Source of the DNA: Sphingomonas sp. KR3-1
Lineage (GTDB): Bacteria; Pseudomonadota; Alphaproteobacteria; Sphingomonadales; Sphingomonadaceae
DNA: 64,000 bases
Direction: 5' to 3'
Assembly (NCBI RefSeq): GCF_040049295.1
Contig: NZ_JBDZDQ010000001.1
Location: 248,001-312,000 of the forward strand
A model generated the notes under the pieces. It made no database searches. It was given only the letters and a program-made list of their open reading frames with translations, and was not told the origin of the DNA. Position 1 is the first letter of the stretch, and each line of letters begins with the position of its first letter. Below are positions 10,724 to 19,923 of the stretch, one piece after another. Both the position numbers and the translations under genes were made by a program.

Positions 10724-11980
10724 TCAGCCCGCCTTTTCCTTCTTGGCATAGACGCGCACCGGCTCCTTCGAGCCGCCGACCACGTCCTTGTCGACCACGA
10801 CCTCGTCCACCCCGTCCATCGACGGCAGGTCGAACATCGTGTCGAGCAGGATGCCCTCGAGGATCGAGCGGAGGCCGCGGGCGCCGGTCTTGCGCTCGAT
10901 CGCCTTCTTCGAGACCGCCGTCAGCGCATCGTCGTTGAAGCCGAGCTTCACGCCCTCCATGTCGAACAGCTTCTGATACTGCTTCACAAGCGCGTTCTTC
11001 GGCTCGGTCAGGATCTTGATCAGCGCCTCGACGTCGAGGTCCTCAAGCGTAGCGATCACCGGCAGACGACCGACGAACTCGGGGATCAGGCCGAACTTGA
11101 GCAGATCCTCCGGCTCGACCTGCTTGAGCATCTCGCCGGTGCGGCGCTCATCCGGCGCGGCGACATGCGCGCCGAAGCCGATCGACTTGCCCTGCAGGCG
11201 GTCACCGATGATCTTCTCGAGGCCCGAAAAGGCGCCGCCGCAGATGAACAGGATGTTGGTCGTGTCCACCTGCAGGAATTCCTGCTGCGGATGCTTGCGG
11301 CCGCCCTGCGGCGGAACGCTGGCGGTGGTGCCTTCCATCAGCTTGAGCAACGCCTGCTGCACGCCCTCGCCCGACACGTCGCGGGTGATCGACGGGTTCT
11401 CGGCCTTGCGGCTGATCTTGTCGATCTCGTCGATGTAGACGATGCCGCGCTGCGCCCGCTCGACATTGTAGTCGGAGGCCTGGAGCAGCTTGAGGATGAT
11501 GTTCTCCACGTCCTCGCCGACATAGCCGGCTTCGGTGAGCGTGGTGGCATCGGCCATCGTGAACGGCACGTCGAGGATGCGCGCCAGCGTCTGCGCCAGC
11601 AGCGTCTTGCCGCAGCCGGTGGGGCCGACGAGCAGGATGTTCGACTTCGAAAGCTCGACGTCCGCACCCTTGGCGCCGTGGTTCAGGCGCTTGTAGTGGT
11701 TGTGCACCGCCACCGAGAGCACGCGCTTGGCACGCTTCTGGCCGATCACATAATCGTCGAGGACGTCGCAGATTTCCTGCGGCGTCGGGACCCCGCCGTC
11801 CTTCTTGCTGACGAGCGCGGACTTGGTCTCTTCACGAATGATGTCGTTGCAGAGCTCCACGCACTCGTCGCAGATGAACACGGTCGGGCCCGCGATGAGC
11901 TTGCGTACTTCGTGCTGCGACTTGCCGCAGAACGAGCAATAGAGCGTGCTCTTCGAGTCACCGCCGCTGAGCTTGGTCAT
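10724..11980 (-). CDS. clpX: ATP-dependent Clp protease ATP-binding subunit ClpX
   Basis: This is a full-length, 418-residue AAA+ unfoldase that feeds substrates to ClpP. The N-terminal zinc-binding domain has CSFCGKSQ and CDECVELC (residues 15-42). The AAA+ module has Walker A GPTGCGKT near residue 118, the pore-loop GYVGEDVE, Walker [11 protein letters not shown], and the IGF loop seen as KSIGFGAHV that docks on ClpP. It lies about 120 bases downstream of clpP on the same strand, the standard order, with two small hairpins in between. In alphaproteobacteria ClpXP drives cell-cycle proteolysis. Confidence 0.98.
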   Translation of the reverse strand: MTKLSGGDSKSTLYCSFCGKSQHEVRKLIAGPTVFICDECVELCNDIIREETKSALVSKKDGGVPTPQEICDVLDDYVIGQKRAKRVLSVAVHNHYKRLNHGAKGADVELSKSNILLVGPTGCGKTLLAQTLARILDVPFTMADATTLTEAGYVGEDVENIILKLLQASDYNVERAQRGIVYIDEIDKISRKAENPSITRDVSGEGVQQALLKLMEGTTASVPPQGGRKHPQQEFLQVDTTNILFICGGAFSGLEKIIGDRLQGKSIGFGAHVAAPDERRTGEMLKQVEPEDLLKFGLIPEFVGRLPVIATLEDLDVEALIKILTEPKNALVKQYQKLFDMEGVKLGFNDDALTAVSKKAIERKTGARGLRSILEGILLDTMFDLPSMDGVDEVVVDKDVVGGSKEPVRVYAKKEKAG

Positions 11981-12010
11981 TCAATCCATCCTTGGTGCGC
12001 CGCGCGCACA

Positions 12011-12089
12011 TTACGCCACCCGCCATCCTACACGCGGGTGGTACTCCGGCAAAGTCGGAATCTGGCTATTACGCCAGACTCCTTAAGCA
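12011..12089 (-). other. Hairpins between clpP and clpX
   Basis: Two short stems lie between the genes: CCACCCGC/GCGGGTGG (about 12017-12042) and TCTGGC/GCCAGA (about 12061-12080). Neither has a T run, so they may be a processing site or a weak attenuator between clpP and clpX. Confidence 0.4.
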
Positions 12090-12100
12090 CCTACTGACAA

Positions 12101-12757
12101 TCAGGCTGCCGAAGCCTCGCCGTCAGACGGGGTCGGCCGCTTCTCGTAAACCTCGTCGACCACGCCGAACGCCTTGGCTTCCTCGGCCTCGAAGAAGCTG
12201 TCGCGGTCCATCGTCGTCTCGATCTTCTCGATCGGCTGGCCGGTATACTTGGCATAGAGCGCGTTCATCCGCGCACGGATGCGCAGGATCTCGCGGGCCT
12301 GGATCTCGATGTCCGACGCCATGCCCTGCGCGCCGCCCGAGGGCTGGTGGAGCATGATGCGGGCATTGGTGAGCGCCACGCGCAGGCCCGGCTCACCCGA
12401 GGCGAGCAGGAACGAGCCCATCGAGGCGGCCTGGCCGATGCAGACCGTGCCGACGCGCGGACGGATATACTGCATGGTGTCGTGGATCGCCATGCCGGCG
12501 GTCACCACGCCACCCGGCGAGTTGATGTACATCCAGATGTCCTTCTTCGGGTTCTCGGACTCGAGGAAGAGCAGCTGGGCGGTGATCAGCGAGGCCATAT
12601 GGTCCTCGACCGGGCCGGTCACGAAGACGATGCGCTCGCGCAGCAGGCGCGAATAGATGTCGAAGCTGCGCTCGCCGCGGCTCGACTGCTCGATAACGAT
12701 GGGAACGAGACCGCCGGTGACGGGATCAATGGTCATCTGACCGGAAAGCGGATGCAT
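12101..12757 (-). CDS. clpP: ATP-dependent Clp protease proteolytic subunit ClpP
   Basis: This is a 218-residue ClpP serine peptidase with the complete catalytic triad: Ser112 in GQAASMGS, His137 in [11 protein letters not shown] and Asp186 in MDRDSFF. It forms the two-ring chamber used by ClpX. The N-terminal [19 protein letters not shown] is slightly longer than the mature enterobacterial form and probably includes a propeptide. It is transcribed away from the GT39-like gene; a heat-shock-type promoter (12793-12822) lies in the shared intergenic stretch. clpX follows on the same strand. Confidence 0.98.
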   Translation of the reverse strand: MHPLSGQMTIDPVTGGLVPIVIEQSSRGERSFDIYSRLLRERIVFVTGPVEDHMASLITAQLLFLESENPKKDIWMYINSPGGVVTAGMAIHDTMQYIRPRVGTVCIGQAASMGSFLLASGEPGLRVALTNARIMLHQPSGGAQGMASDIEIQAREILRIRARMNALYAKYTGQPIEKIETTMDRDSFFEAEEAKAFGVVDEVYEKRPTPSDGEASAA

Positions 12758-12792
12758 GGATGATTTTCTCGTTATGGTGTTTTGGCCCGACC

Positions 12793-12822
12793 AACATCGG
12801 CGCTTGACGTGCGGAGTTCAAG
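12793..12822 (-). promoter_or_regulatory. Putative heat-shock (sigma-32-type) promoter of clpP
   Basis: On the minus strand CTTGAA (12822-12817) is followed after 16 bases by CCGATGTT (12800-12793), close to the RpoH pattern CTTGAA / CCCCATnT. The distance to the clpP start is about 36 bases. This is a pattern match, not proof. Confidence 0.4.
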
Positions 12823-12877
12823 CCTTGGTTATGGTTACGCCGCTACGACCGGCTCCGGGGAGGGTGTCATCACGGGA

Positions 12878-14188
12878 ATGCAGGCCAGGGACGCGCTGGA
12901 GGCGACGCGCAAGGCGGCGGCGGGGCTGATCCTCGCCGGGCTGGCGCTGCGCCTCGTCTGGCTGGTGCTGGTGCGCGGTCTGCTCGCCCCCTTCGACCTG
13001 GGCGAGGCGAGCGGCGCGGCGGCCGCCCTGGCGCGGACCGGCACGATCGCCGACGCCTTCGGCCCCGGCACCGGCCCCACTGCGCACCTGATGCCGGCCA
13101 GCGTGGTGCTCGCCGGCGCCGTGCAGCATGTCTTCGGCGATTCGGCCTGGGCGGGCCTGGTGCTGAGCCTGTGGACGCTGGCCCAGCTCGCGCTGATCTG
13201 GCTGCTCGCCCGCGCACTGTTCGCCGGCGCCGGATGGCAGCCCGCCGCGATCGTCGGCGGGCTGGTGCTGGCCTGCCTGCTTCCCGGACATATCGTGCAG
13301 GAAGCCGCGGACTTCCGTGTCTGGGAAGGCGGGCTGGCGACCCTGCTCGCGCTCGCCAATCTGTGGCTGATCGTCACGATCGAGCAGCGCGAGACGATAG
13401 CCCCGCAACCGCTGCTGATCGGGGCGGCACTCTCTGCCCTGACCTTCTTGGTCAGCCCCACCACCGGCCTCGCGATCGATGCCTGCTGGGCCTGGCTCGC
13501 GCTGCGCCGCCTGCCCCTGCCCCAGGCGCTGGCCTTCGCCGCCACTGCAGCGGCGGCGCTGGCGCTGGTCCTCGCGCCCTGGGTGCTGCGCAACGCGCAG
13601 GTGATGGGCAGCCCGGTGCTGCTCCGCGACAATCTCGGGCTCGAGATGGCGATGGCCAATTACCCGGGGGCGCTCGACCCCGCCGATCCCCGCGCCGAGG
13701 GCGTGGCGCGGATGCAGGCGATCCATCCCTATCGCAACCCCGCCGTCCAGGCCCGGCTGCGCGCCGCGGGTGGTGAGGTCGCCTATGCGGCGGCGCTCGG
13801 CCGCGAGACCCGCGGCTGGATCGCCGCGCACCCGCTCGACTTCGCCCGGCTGGCGCTGCGCCATTATCGCCAATTCTATTTCCCCGATCGCTGGCAGGGC
13901 GCGCTGACAAATTGGGGCGCCTTTCCCAACCTGCGGATCGAGATGATCCGCCTCGTCGCCGCCTTCGGCCTGCTCGGGCTCGCCATCGGCCTGGTCCGGC
14001 GGCGGCGCTTCTACGGGCTGTTCGCGCTCTACCTCGCGCTTGCCGGCCTGCCCTACGCGCTCGTCCTGCCGATCCCGCGCTATGGCTATGTCGTCTGGCC
14101 GCTGCTAGCCTTCCTCGCCGCCCGGCTGTTCGCTGACCTTTTCACCACCTTGCCGGCGCTGCGGCGCGGGCCCATGATCGCGCGATGA
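12878..14188 (+). CDS. GT39-like membrane glycosyltransferase
   Basis: This 436-residue protein has about ten membrane helices and resembles the ArnT/PMT-like (GT39/GT-C) sugar transferases that use lipid-linked donors on the periplasmic side. The early acidic loop FDLGEASGAA and the later PWVLRNAQVMGSPVLLRDNL are the recognisable family features. The sugar and acceptor are unknown. The ATG at 12878 is preferred; upstream codons to a TTG at 12782 fall in the clpP promoter region. Its stop overlaps the start of the SDR gene (ATGA), so the two are translationally coupled, and a GT2 gene lies opposite, suggesting a surface-glycan role. Confidence 0.72.
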   Translation: MQARDALEATRKAAAGLILAGLALRLVWLVLVRGLLAPFDLGEASGAAAALARTGTIADAFGPGTGPTAHLMPASVVLAGAVQHVFGDSAWAGLVLSLWTLAQLALIWLLARALFAGAGWQPAAIVGGLVLACLLPGHIVQEAADFRVWEGGLATLLALANLWLIVTIEQRETIAPQPLLIGAALSALTFLVSPTTGLAIDACWAWLALRRLPLPQALAFAATAAAALALVLAPWVLRNAQVMGSPVLLRDNLGLEMAMANYPGALDPADPRAEGVARMQAIHPYRNPAVQARLRAAGGEVAYAAALGRETRGWIAAHPLDFARLALRHYRQFYFPDRWQGALTNWGAFPNLRIEMIRLVAAFGLLGLAIGLVRRRRFYGLFALYLALAGLPYALVLPIPRYGYVVWPLLAFLAARLFADLFTTLPALRRGPMIAR

Positions 14189-15213
14189 CAAACACCGTCC
14201 TGGTCACCGGCGGCTCCGGCTTTGTGGGCAGCCACGTCCTCCTCCAAACGCTGGCGGCGGGGCATGAGGTGCGCACCACCGTACGCAGCCTGTCACGCGA
14301 GCCCCAGGTCCGCGCGACGCTCGAAAGGGCCGGCGCCGACACCAGCCGGCTGCGCTTCTTCGCCGCCGACCTGGAGAAGGACGACGGCTGGGCCGAGGCG
14401 GTGGCGGGCTGCGACTATGTCCAGCATGTCGCCTCCCCCTTCCCGCCCAACCAGCCCAAGGACGAGCAGGAGCTGATTCGCCCGGCCCGCGAAGGCACGC
14501 TCAGGGTGCTCCGCGCCGCGCATGCCGCGGGCGTGAAGCGCGTCGTGCTCACCTCCAGCTTCGCCGCGATCGGCTATGGTCAGGGCCAGCGCCACACCGA
14601 CTATACCGAGGCGGACTGGACCGATGTGAACGGCCCCGCCGTCCAGCCCTATATGAAGTCCAAGACACTTGCCGAGCGCGCCGCCTGGGACTTCGTCACC
14701 GGCGAGGGCAAGGGGCTCGAGCTGGCGGTGGTCAATCCGGTCGGCATCTTCGGGCCGGCACTCAACGACGATCTCTCCACCTCGATCTGGCTGGTCAAGT
14801 CGATGCTCGAGGGCCAGATGCCCGGGCTGCCCGACCTGTGGTTCGGCGTGGTCGATGTCCGCGACGTCGCCTGGCTCCAGGTCGAGGCGATGACCAATCC
14901 CGATGCCGCAGGCGAGCGCTTCCTGGCGGTGGCCGGCCCGGCGATGTCGATCCCGCAAATGGCCGAGGTGCTGCGCGCCGGCCTCGGCCCGGCGGCCGCG
15001 AAGATCACCCGCCGCCGCGTGCCCAGCTGGCTCGTGCGGATCATGGCGCTGTTCAATCCGATGGCGCGCGAGGCGGCACCCCGCCTCGGCATCCAGTCCA
15101 ACGCCAGCAACGAAAAGGCCCGCCGCCTGCTCGGCTGGCAGCCGCGCTCGAACGAGGAAGCGATCCTCGCGACGGCGCACAGCCTGATCGATTTGGGACT
15201 GGTTAAGGCTTGA
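14185..15213 (+). CDS. NAD-dependent epimerase/dehydratase family SDR
   Basis: This 342-residue extended short-chain dehydrogenase resembles the dihydroflavonol-4-reductase/aldehyde reductase group. The Rossmann motif TGGSGFVGSH is at residues 8-17, VLTSSFAAIGYG follows, and the catalytic Tyr156 and Lys160 are in YMKSK. It probably reduces an aldehyde or ketone group or modifies a sugar nucleotide with NAD(P)H; the substrate is not evident. It overlaps the glycosyltransferase upstream by four bases and the convergent GT2 gene by eleven. Location next to two glycosyltransferases makes a polysaccharide role possible but unproven. Confidence 0.85.
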   Translation: MTNTVLVTGGSGFVGSHVLLQTLAAGHEVRTTVRSLSREPQVRATLERAGADTSRLRFFAADLEKDDGWAEAVAGCDYVQHVASPFPPNQPKDEQELIRPAREGTLRVLRAAHAAGVKRVVLTSSFAAIGYGQGQRHTDYTEADWTDVNGPAVQPYMKSKTLAERAAWDFVTGEGKGLELAVVNPVGIFGPALNDDLSTSIWLVKSMLEGQMPGLPDLWFGVVDVRDVAWLQVEAMTNPDAAGERFLAVAGPAMSIPQMAEVLRAGLGPAAAKITRRRVPSWLVRIMALFNPMAREAAPRLGIQSNASNEKARRLLGWQPRSNEEAILATAHSLIDLGLVKA

Positions 15214-16132
15214 GCGGCCCCGGTTGCGCCAGATAGGCGAGCCGGCGCACCTCGCGCCGCCCGCGCACCACCGTGTCGAGGATCAGCCCGGTGAACAGGT
15301 TGAGGAAGGCGAGGATCATCAGCCCGGTCGCCAGGATCGCGGTCGGGAAGCGCGGCACCAGCCCGGTATGCACCCAGGTCAGCGCCAGCGGGATGCTCAG
15401 CCCCACGGCGAGCGCGGCGAACACCGCGGCGATCCAGCCGAAGAACAGCATCGGCCGCTCGATCCGGTAGAGCACGGCGATCGTCTTCAGGATGCGCCAG
15501 CCGTCGCGATAGGTGTTGAGCTTCGATTCGGAGCCCTCGAGCCGGGCGAAATAGCGCGTCTCCACTTCGCCGACGGGCATCTTGAGCTCGAGCGCATGGA
15601 CGCTGATCTCGGTCTCGATCTCGAACCCGGCGGAAAGCACCGGGAAGCTCTTCACGAAGCGGCGCGAGAAGACGCGGTAGCCCGAGAAGATGTCGGTGAA
15701 GCTGCGCCCGAACAGGCTGGCGAGGATGCCGGTCATCAGCCGGTTGCCGAGCACATGGCCGCGGCGATAGGCCTCGGCCTCCTCGTGCACGCGGGTGCCG
15801 ACGATCATGTCGAGCCCCTCTTCCGCCACCCGCGCGACCATCGCCGGCGCCGAGGCCGCGTCATAGGTCGCGTCGCCGTCTGCCATCACATAGATGTCGG
15901 CCTCGATATCGGCGAACATCCGGCGCACGACATTGCCCTTGCCCTGCATCCGCTCGCTGCGGACCACGGCGCCGGCGGCGCGGGCGACTTCGATCGTCCG
16001 GTCGCGGCTGTTGTTGTCGTACACATAGATGGTCGCGCCCGGCAGCGCGGTGCGGAACGCCTCGATCGTCTGCGCGATGGCGGCTTCTTCGTTGTAGCAG
16101 GGCAGGATGACGGCGACGGACGGCTGGCTCAT
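15203..16132 (-). CDS. Family 2 glycosyltransferase, dolichyl-phosphate-sugar synthase-like
   Basis: This 309-residue protein has a GT-A domain with ILPCYNEEAAI, YDNNSRDRT and the metal/nucleotide-sugar motif MADGDATYD, followed by GTRVHEEAEAYRRGHVLGN and FSGYRVFSRRF, typical of DPM1/GtrB-like enzymes that move a sugar onto polyprenyl phosphate. Two membrane helices near residues 225-285 anchor it. Such enzymes supply the lipid-linked donor used by GT39-type transferases, and a GT39-like gene lies 1 kb away on the other strand, so the two could work in sequence. That link is inference. Confidence 0.87.
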   Translation of the reverse strand: MSQPSVAVILPCYNEEAAIAQTIEAFRTALPGATIYVYDNNSRDRTIEVARAAGAVVRSERMQGKGNVVRRMFADIEADIYVMADGDATYDAASAPAMVARVAEEGLDMIVGTRVHEEAEAYRRGHVLGNRLMTGILASLFGRSFTDIFSGYRVFSRRFVKSFPVLSAGFEIETEISVHALELKMPVGEVETRYFARLEGSESKLNTYRDGWRILKTIAVLYRIERPMLFFGWIAAVFAALAVGLSIPLALTWVHTGLVPRFPTAILATGLMILAFLNLFTGLILDTVVRGRREVRRLAYLAQPGPLKP

Positions 16133-16236
16133 GCGCCTGCCATAGGGCCGAATTGGTTACGGTTCGATAGCTTTTCGCCTTTGACGCCACCGTTTCGGCT
16201 GCGCATCATCCTGCCGATCTCAAGGGGGAATCGAGG

Positions 16237-16815
16237 ATGGGGCACAGCAATCTCAAACTGTTGACCTGGGTTGTTACCATCATGGTGGTGATCGACGCGC
16301 TCAACATGCCGTTCGTGGCAGTCACGGTGCAGTTCTTTCCGAGCTTCTTCGCGACGAGCCTGATGCCGATCGCGGACCAGTTCGATACGAGCATGTGGAT
16401 GCTCAAGATCGCGACGATCATCCTGTTCAGCGTCTGGATCTACCGGGCGGGCAGCAACCTGCTGCGCGTCGGCTATCAGGATCTGGAATTCACGCCGGGT
16501 GCGCGCATCTGGTGGTTCGCGGTGCCGATCGCCAACCTCTTCAAGCCGTTCCAAGGCATGCGCGAGCTGTGGAATGCCAGCCATGGCGAGACCGAATACA
16601 CCATCACGCCGCCACTGGTCTCCACCTGGTGGGCCTTCTGGCTGGCGGCCAACATCCTCGCCTCGGCCAATGCGCGCTTCCCAAGTGTCGCCCTGATCGA
16701 CCTGACGGCGCTTGCCGACATCGGGCTGGCAGCGCTGGCGATCCCGATGATTCATCAGATCGCCCGCGCGCAGGCGCGGATGGTGCCCGAGGAAGTTGCC
16801 GAGGTCTTCGCCTGA
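16237..16815 (+). CDS. DUF4328 domain membrane protein
   Basis: This 192-residue protein has four hydrophobic helices and the DUF4328 core: YRAGSNLLRVG, then FTPGARIWWFAVPIANLFKP followed by FQGMRELWNAS and a Trp-rich helix. The family is common in actinobacteria and sphingomonads and has no known function. It is transcribed toward tig and separated from it by a shared hairpin. The start ATG at 16237 follows AAGGGGGAATCGAGG. Confidence 0.75.
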   Translation: MGHSNLKLLTWVVTIMVVIDALNMPFVAVTVQFFPSFFATSLMPIADQFDTSMWMLKIATIILFSVWIYRAGSNLLRVGYQDLEFTPGARIWWFAVPIANLFKPFQGMRELWNASHGETEYTITPPLVSTWWAFWLAANILASANARFPSVALIDLTALADIGLAALAIPMIHQIARAQARMVPEEVAEVFA

Positions 16816-16820
16816 AAAGC

Positions 16821-16853
16821 AAAGGCCCCCGCTCCGGCTGGAGCGAGGGCCCT
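16821..16853. terminator. Bidirectional terminator between DUF4328 gene and tig
   Basis: An imperfect 15-bp stem (AAAGGCCCCCGCTCC with GGAGCGAGGGCCCTT) lies between the convergent stops, with A-rich and T-containing flanks on either side. Confidence 0.55.
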
Positions 16854-16878
16854 TGAATGTCTCGGGTGAGAAGAAGCC

Positions 16879-18501
16879 TCAGTCGGCCTTCTTCTTCGCC
16901 GGTGCCTTCTTCGCGGGCTTGGCCGGAGCCTCTTCCGCGGTCTCGGCTTCGGCCTTCTTGGCCGGCGCCTTCTTGGTCGCTGCCTTCTTCACCGGCTCGG
17001 CCTCGACGAGCTCGTCGCCAGCAGCCGCCGGCTCGACATCGGCCTTCTCGGCCTTCTTCGCCTTGGCGGCCGGCTTCTTCTCGGCCTTGGCCTCGCCGTC
17101 CTCGGTCTTCGCCTTCTTGGCGCGCGGCTTGTGGTTGTCGTGGTCGTGATGATGCGTGCCGGTGTCGAAGCCCTCGTCGGACTCGATCGCGGCTTCCAGC
17201 TCGTCACGGCTCACTTCGCGGTCGCTGATCTCGGCCTTGTCGAACAGATAGTCGACCACCTTGTCCTCGAACAGCGGTGCGCGCAGCTGGGCGGCGGCCA
17301 TCGGCTCGTTGCGGACATACTGGTAGAAGCGCTCGCGGTCGTTCGGCGAATACTGCGCCGCCGCCTGGGCGATGAGCTGGTTCATCTCCTGCGAGCTGAC
17401 CTCTACGCCGTTGGCGGTGCCAATCTCCGAGAGGAGCAGGCCCAGGCGCACGCGGCGCTCGGCGATCTTCACATAGTCTTCGCGCTCGGCTTCGAGCTCG
17501 GCCTTGGCCGCGGCCGGATCGGCCTCATGCTCGGCTTCGTGCTGGAGCTGGTGCCAGATCTGGTCGAACTCGGCGTCGACCATCGAGGGCGGAACCTCGA
17601 AGTCATGGCCGGCCGCCAGCTGGTCGAGCAGCTTGCGCTTCATATAGGTGCGGGTCAGGCCATTGAGCTGCTGCTCGAGCTGGCCCTTGAGCAGGCCGGT
17701 GAGCTGCTCGAGGCTCTGCAGGCCCAGCGTCTTGGCGAAATCGTCGTTGATCTCGGTCTCGCCGGCGGTCTGCACCGCGGTGATCTTGAGCGCGAACTGG
17801 GCGGGCTTGCCGGCCAGGTCGGGCACGCCGTAATCGGCCGGGAAGGTGACGTCGATCGTCTTCTCGTCGCCCGCCTTCACGCCGACGAGCTGGTCCTCGA
17901 AGCCCGGGATCAGGCGGCCCGAGCCGATCTCGACTGCCATGCCCTCGCCGGTGCCGCCGTCAAACGCGACGCCGTCGACCGAGCCGGCGAAGTCCATCAC
18001 CACCTGGTCGCCGGTGGCGGCCTTGTGCTTGGCCGGGGCGTCGGTGAACGCCTTCTGCTGGCCGGCGAGCTGCTTGAGCTGCTCGTTGACCTCGTCGTCG
18101 CTGACCGGAACGGTCAGGCGCTCGAGCTTGAGCGTGTCGATCGCGGGCGTCGGGACGTCGGGGAGCACTTCGAGCTCGACCTTGACCTCTGCGTCCTTGC
18201 CGGGCGCATATTCGCCTTCCAGGCTGACCGACGGCGACACCGCAGGGCGCAGCTTGTGATCGGCGATCAGCTTCTGCACGCCTTCCTGGATAGAGTTGTT
18301 CAGCGCGTCCTGCGCGATCGCCTCGCCATGCATCTTGCGAACCAGGTTCGCCGGCACCTTGCCCGGGCGGAAGCCCGGCATGCGCACCTGCGGAGCGACC
18401 CGCTTGACCTCGGCATCGACCTTCTTGTCGATGTCCTTGGCAGTGATCTTCAACGTGTAGGCGCGCTTCAGGCCCTCGTTCAACGTCTCGACAGTCTGCA
18501 T
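16879..18501 (-). CDS. tig: Trigger factor with extended charged C-terminal tail
   Basis: This 540-residue ribosome-associated chaperone and peptidyl-prolyl isomerase binds nascent chains. The ribosome-binding domain has the signature GFRPGKVP near residue 45, the FKBP-type domain follows (DQVVMDFAGSVDG), then the long helical C-domain. About 90 residues longer than the enterobacterial protein, it ends in a tail with a histidine cluster (THHHDHDNH) and many Lys/Ala repeats (KKAPAKK). The start at 18501 gives the family N-terminus MQTVETLNEGLKRAY; upstream in-frame codons are a read through tRNA-Leu. tRNA-Leu lies just upstream on the same strand. Confidence 0.96.
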   Translation of the reverse strand: MQTVETLNEGLKRAYTLKITAKDIDKKVDAEVKRVAPQVRMPGFRPGKVPANLVRKMHGEAIAQDALNNSIQEGVQKLIADHKLRPAVSPSVSLEGEYAPGKDAEVKVELEVLPDVPTPAIDTLKLERLTVPVSDDEVNEQLKQLAGQQKAFTDAPAKHKAATGDQVVMDFAGSVDGVAFDGGTGEGMAVEIGSGRLIPGFEDQLVGVKAGDEKTIDVTFPADYGVPDLAGKPAQFALKITAVQTAGETEINDDFAKTLGLQSLEQLTGLLKGQLEQQLNGLTRTYMKRKLLDQLAAGHDFEVPPSMVDAEFDQIWHQLQHEAEHEADPAAAKAELEAEREDYVKIAERRVRLGLLLSEIGTANGVEVSSQEMNQLIAQAAAQYSPNDRERFYQYVRNEPMAAAQLRAPLFEDKVVDYLFDKAEISDREVSRDELEAAIESDEGFDTGTHHHDHDNHKPRAKKAKTEDGEAKAEKKPAAKAKKAEKADVEPAAAGDELVEAEPVKKAATKKAPAKKAEAETAEEAPAKPAKKAPAKKKAD

Positions 18502-18573
18502 TTTTCTTCGGCTTCCAAACTTCAAGAATAGGAGTCGCGGCGTCCGGTGACGCGGGCAAACGAGCGGCGATGC

Positions 18574-18658
18574 TGGTGCGGGCGAAGGGACTCGAACCCC
18601 CACACCTTTCGATACCAGAACCTAAATCTGGCGCGTCTACCAGTTCCGCCACGCCCGC
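18574..18658 (-). tRNA. tRNA-Leu (anticodon TAG)
   Basis: This is a class II tRNA of 85 bases with encoded CCA. Acceptor GCGGGCG pairs with CGCCCGC; the anticodon stem CCAGA/TCTGG holds loop TTTAGGT (anticodon TAG); the variable arm and T arm (GGGGGTTCGAGTCCCTT) are present. It reads CUA leucine codons. It lies 72 bases upstream of tig on the same strand. Confidence 0.95.
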
Positions 18659-18803
18659 ACAGGGCACCGCCGGTCGGCGGGCTCTATAGCAGTCGGGTGC
18701 CTCATCGCAAGGGCGCAGGAGTCTTTAAGGCGGGAGGGCGTCCGGCGCGACTGAACCCAATCGCGTTCCAGGGCGTTGAGCTAGCGAAACAAGGAGATCG
18801 AAC

Positions 18804-18983
18804 GTGCCCGTCGAACCGCCCGTCCAGCCGACCGTGCCGCCTGCGGAAGCCCCACCGGCGCCACAGCCCGGCCAGCCGGCGAGCCCGCCGCCGGAGTTCG
18901 ATCCGCCGGCACCGGACATCGACGTGCCCGCCCCCGAGCCGGCCACCCCCGCGGTGCCCAGCCCGGGCCAGCCGATCGCCTGA
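18804..18983 (+). CDS. Proline-rich mini-protein (59 aa)
   Basis: A GTG start at 18804 follows AAGGAG with seven-base spacing and opens 59 codons of a highly proline-rich, acidic peptide (PVEPPVQPTVPPAEAPPAP near the start). There is no signal peptide or membrane segment. Such composition is often disordered. A second mini-gene begins 16 bases after its stop with its own AGGAAAGGA site, so the two look like an operon running toward the Crp-type regulator. I recognise no family. The strong binding site is the main support for translation. Confidence 0.5.
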   Translation: MPVEPPVQPTVPPAEAPPAPQPGQPASPPPEFDPPAPDIDVPAPEPATPAVPSPGQPIA

Positions 18984-18999
18984 CAGGAAAGGACACGAG

Positions 19000-19182
19000 A
19001 TGACCGACGACAATCGCAAGGACCCGCGCTCCGATCTCGAGCAGGTCGTCGAAGCGCGCGCCGACGCCGTCAAGCGCGGCGAAGGCGGTGACGGCAGGTC
19101 GCCACTCGAGCCGTCCGGCGTGGCCGATGGCGTCGGCGGGACCGGAGGCGAGGTGAAGAACCAGGGCTCCGACCAGCAGTAA
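19000..19182 (+). CDS. Small acidic hydrophilic protein (60 aa)
   Basis: This 60-residue protein begins MTDDNRKDPRSDLEQVVEAR and ends in a glycine-rich stretch (GVADGVGGTGGEVKNQG). It has no cysteines, signal peptide or membrane helix and is probably disordered apart from one short helix. AGGAAAGGA precedes its ATG. It lies between the proline-rich mini-gene and a Crp-type regulator that starts 12 bases further on, so all three may be cotranscribed. Small stress-related proteins of this composition are common in sphingomonads, but I cannot name a function. Confidence 0.6.
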   Translation: MTDDNRKDPRSDLEQVVEARADAVKRGEGGDGRSPLEPSGVADGVGGTGGEVKNQGSDQQ

Positions 19183-19194
19183 CCCTGGCCGCCC

Positions 19195-19923
19195 ATGATC
19201 GACAAACATATCAGGAAGCTCCGGCTGCGCTGCGAAATCGGCGCGTCGGAAGAGGAGGCCATTCGCGACCTCGTCCAGGGGCCGTACGACTATCCTGCCG
19301 AGCAGGTCATCGTGCGCCGCGGCGAGCCGCTGAACAGCTCGATCCTGCTGCTCGACGGCCTGCTCGCGCGCTACAAGGATCTGAGCGACGGCCAGCGCCA
19401 GATCACGCACATCCATGTCGCCGGCGACTTCGCCGACCTGCACGGCTACACGCTCAAATATCTCGATCACAACCTGCTGTCGCTCACGCCGGTCAGCATC
19501 GCGCGGGCGCCGCATGCGAAGATCGACGAGATCACGGACAAGTATCCGCACCTCACCCGCGCCTTCTGGTTCTCGACCAATCTCGACGCGGCGATCCACC
19601 GCGAATGGGAAGTGTCGCTCGGCCGGCGCAATGCCATCGAGCGCGCCGCCCACCTGCTCTGCGAGCTCCAGTCGCGCCTGCTCGTGGTCGGCGCCGCCGA
19701 GGGCAAGAGCTTCCGCCTGCCGATCACCCAGACCCAGTTCGCCGAATGTCTGGGCCTCACCGGCGTGCACGTGAACCGCGTGCTGCGCGAGTTGCGCGAG
19801 GCCGGGCTCGCCGAGTTCCGCAGCGGCACGGTGACGATCCACGACCGCGCCGGCCTCGAATCGCTGGCCGAGTTCGACCCGCTCTACCTCTATCTCCAGA
19901 TGCCGAAGCGCCTCTCGGCCTAG
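19195..19923 (+). CDS. Crp/Fnr family transcriptional regulator
   Basis: This 242-residue protein has an N-terminal cyclic-nucleotide-binding-like domain (QVIVRRGEPLNSSILLLDGL, then HVAGDFADLHGY) and a C-terminal Crp-type helix-turn-helix (ITQTQFAECLGLTGVHVNRV). The cysteine cluster of FNR is absent, so oxygen sensing through an iron-sulfur centre is unlikely, and the Arg/Ser pair that binds cAMP in CRP is not evident either. Relatives in sphingomonads are numerous and mostly uncharacterised. The two mini-genes immediately upstream may share its transcript. It converges on the cyclophilin gene with a four-base overlap. Confidence 0.88.
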   Translation: MIDKHIRKLRLRCEIGASEEEAIRDLVQGPYDYPAEQVIVRRGEPLNSSILLLDGLLARYKDLSDGQRQITHIHVAGDFADLHGYTLKYLDHNLLSLTPVSIARAPHAKIDEITDKYPHLTRAFWFSTNLDAAIHREWEVSLGRRNAIERAAHLLCELQSRLLVVGAAEGKSFRLPITQTQFAECLGLTGVHVNRVLRELREAGLAEFRSGTVTIHDRAGLESLAEFDPLYLYLQMPKRLSA

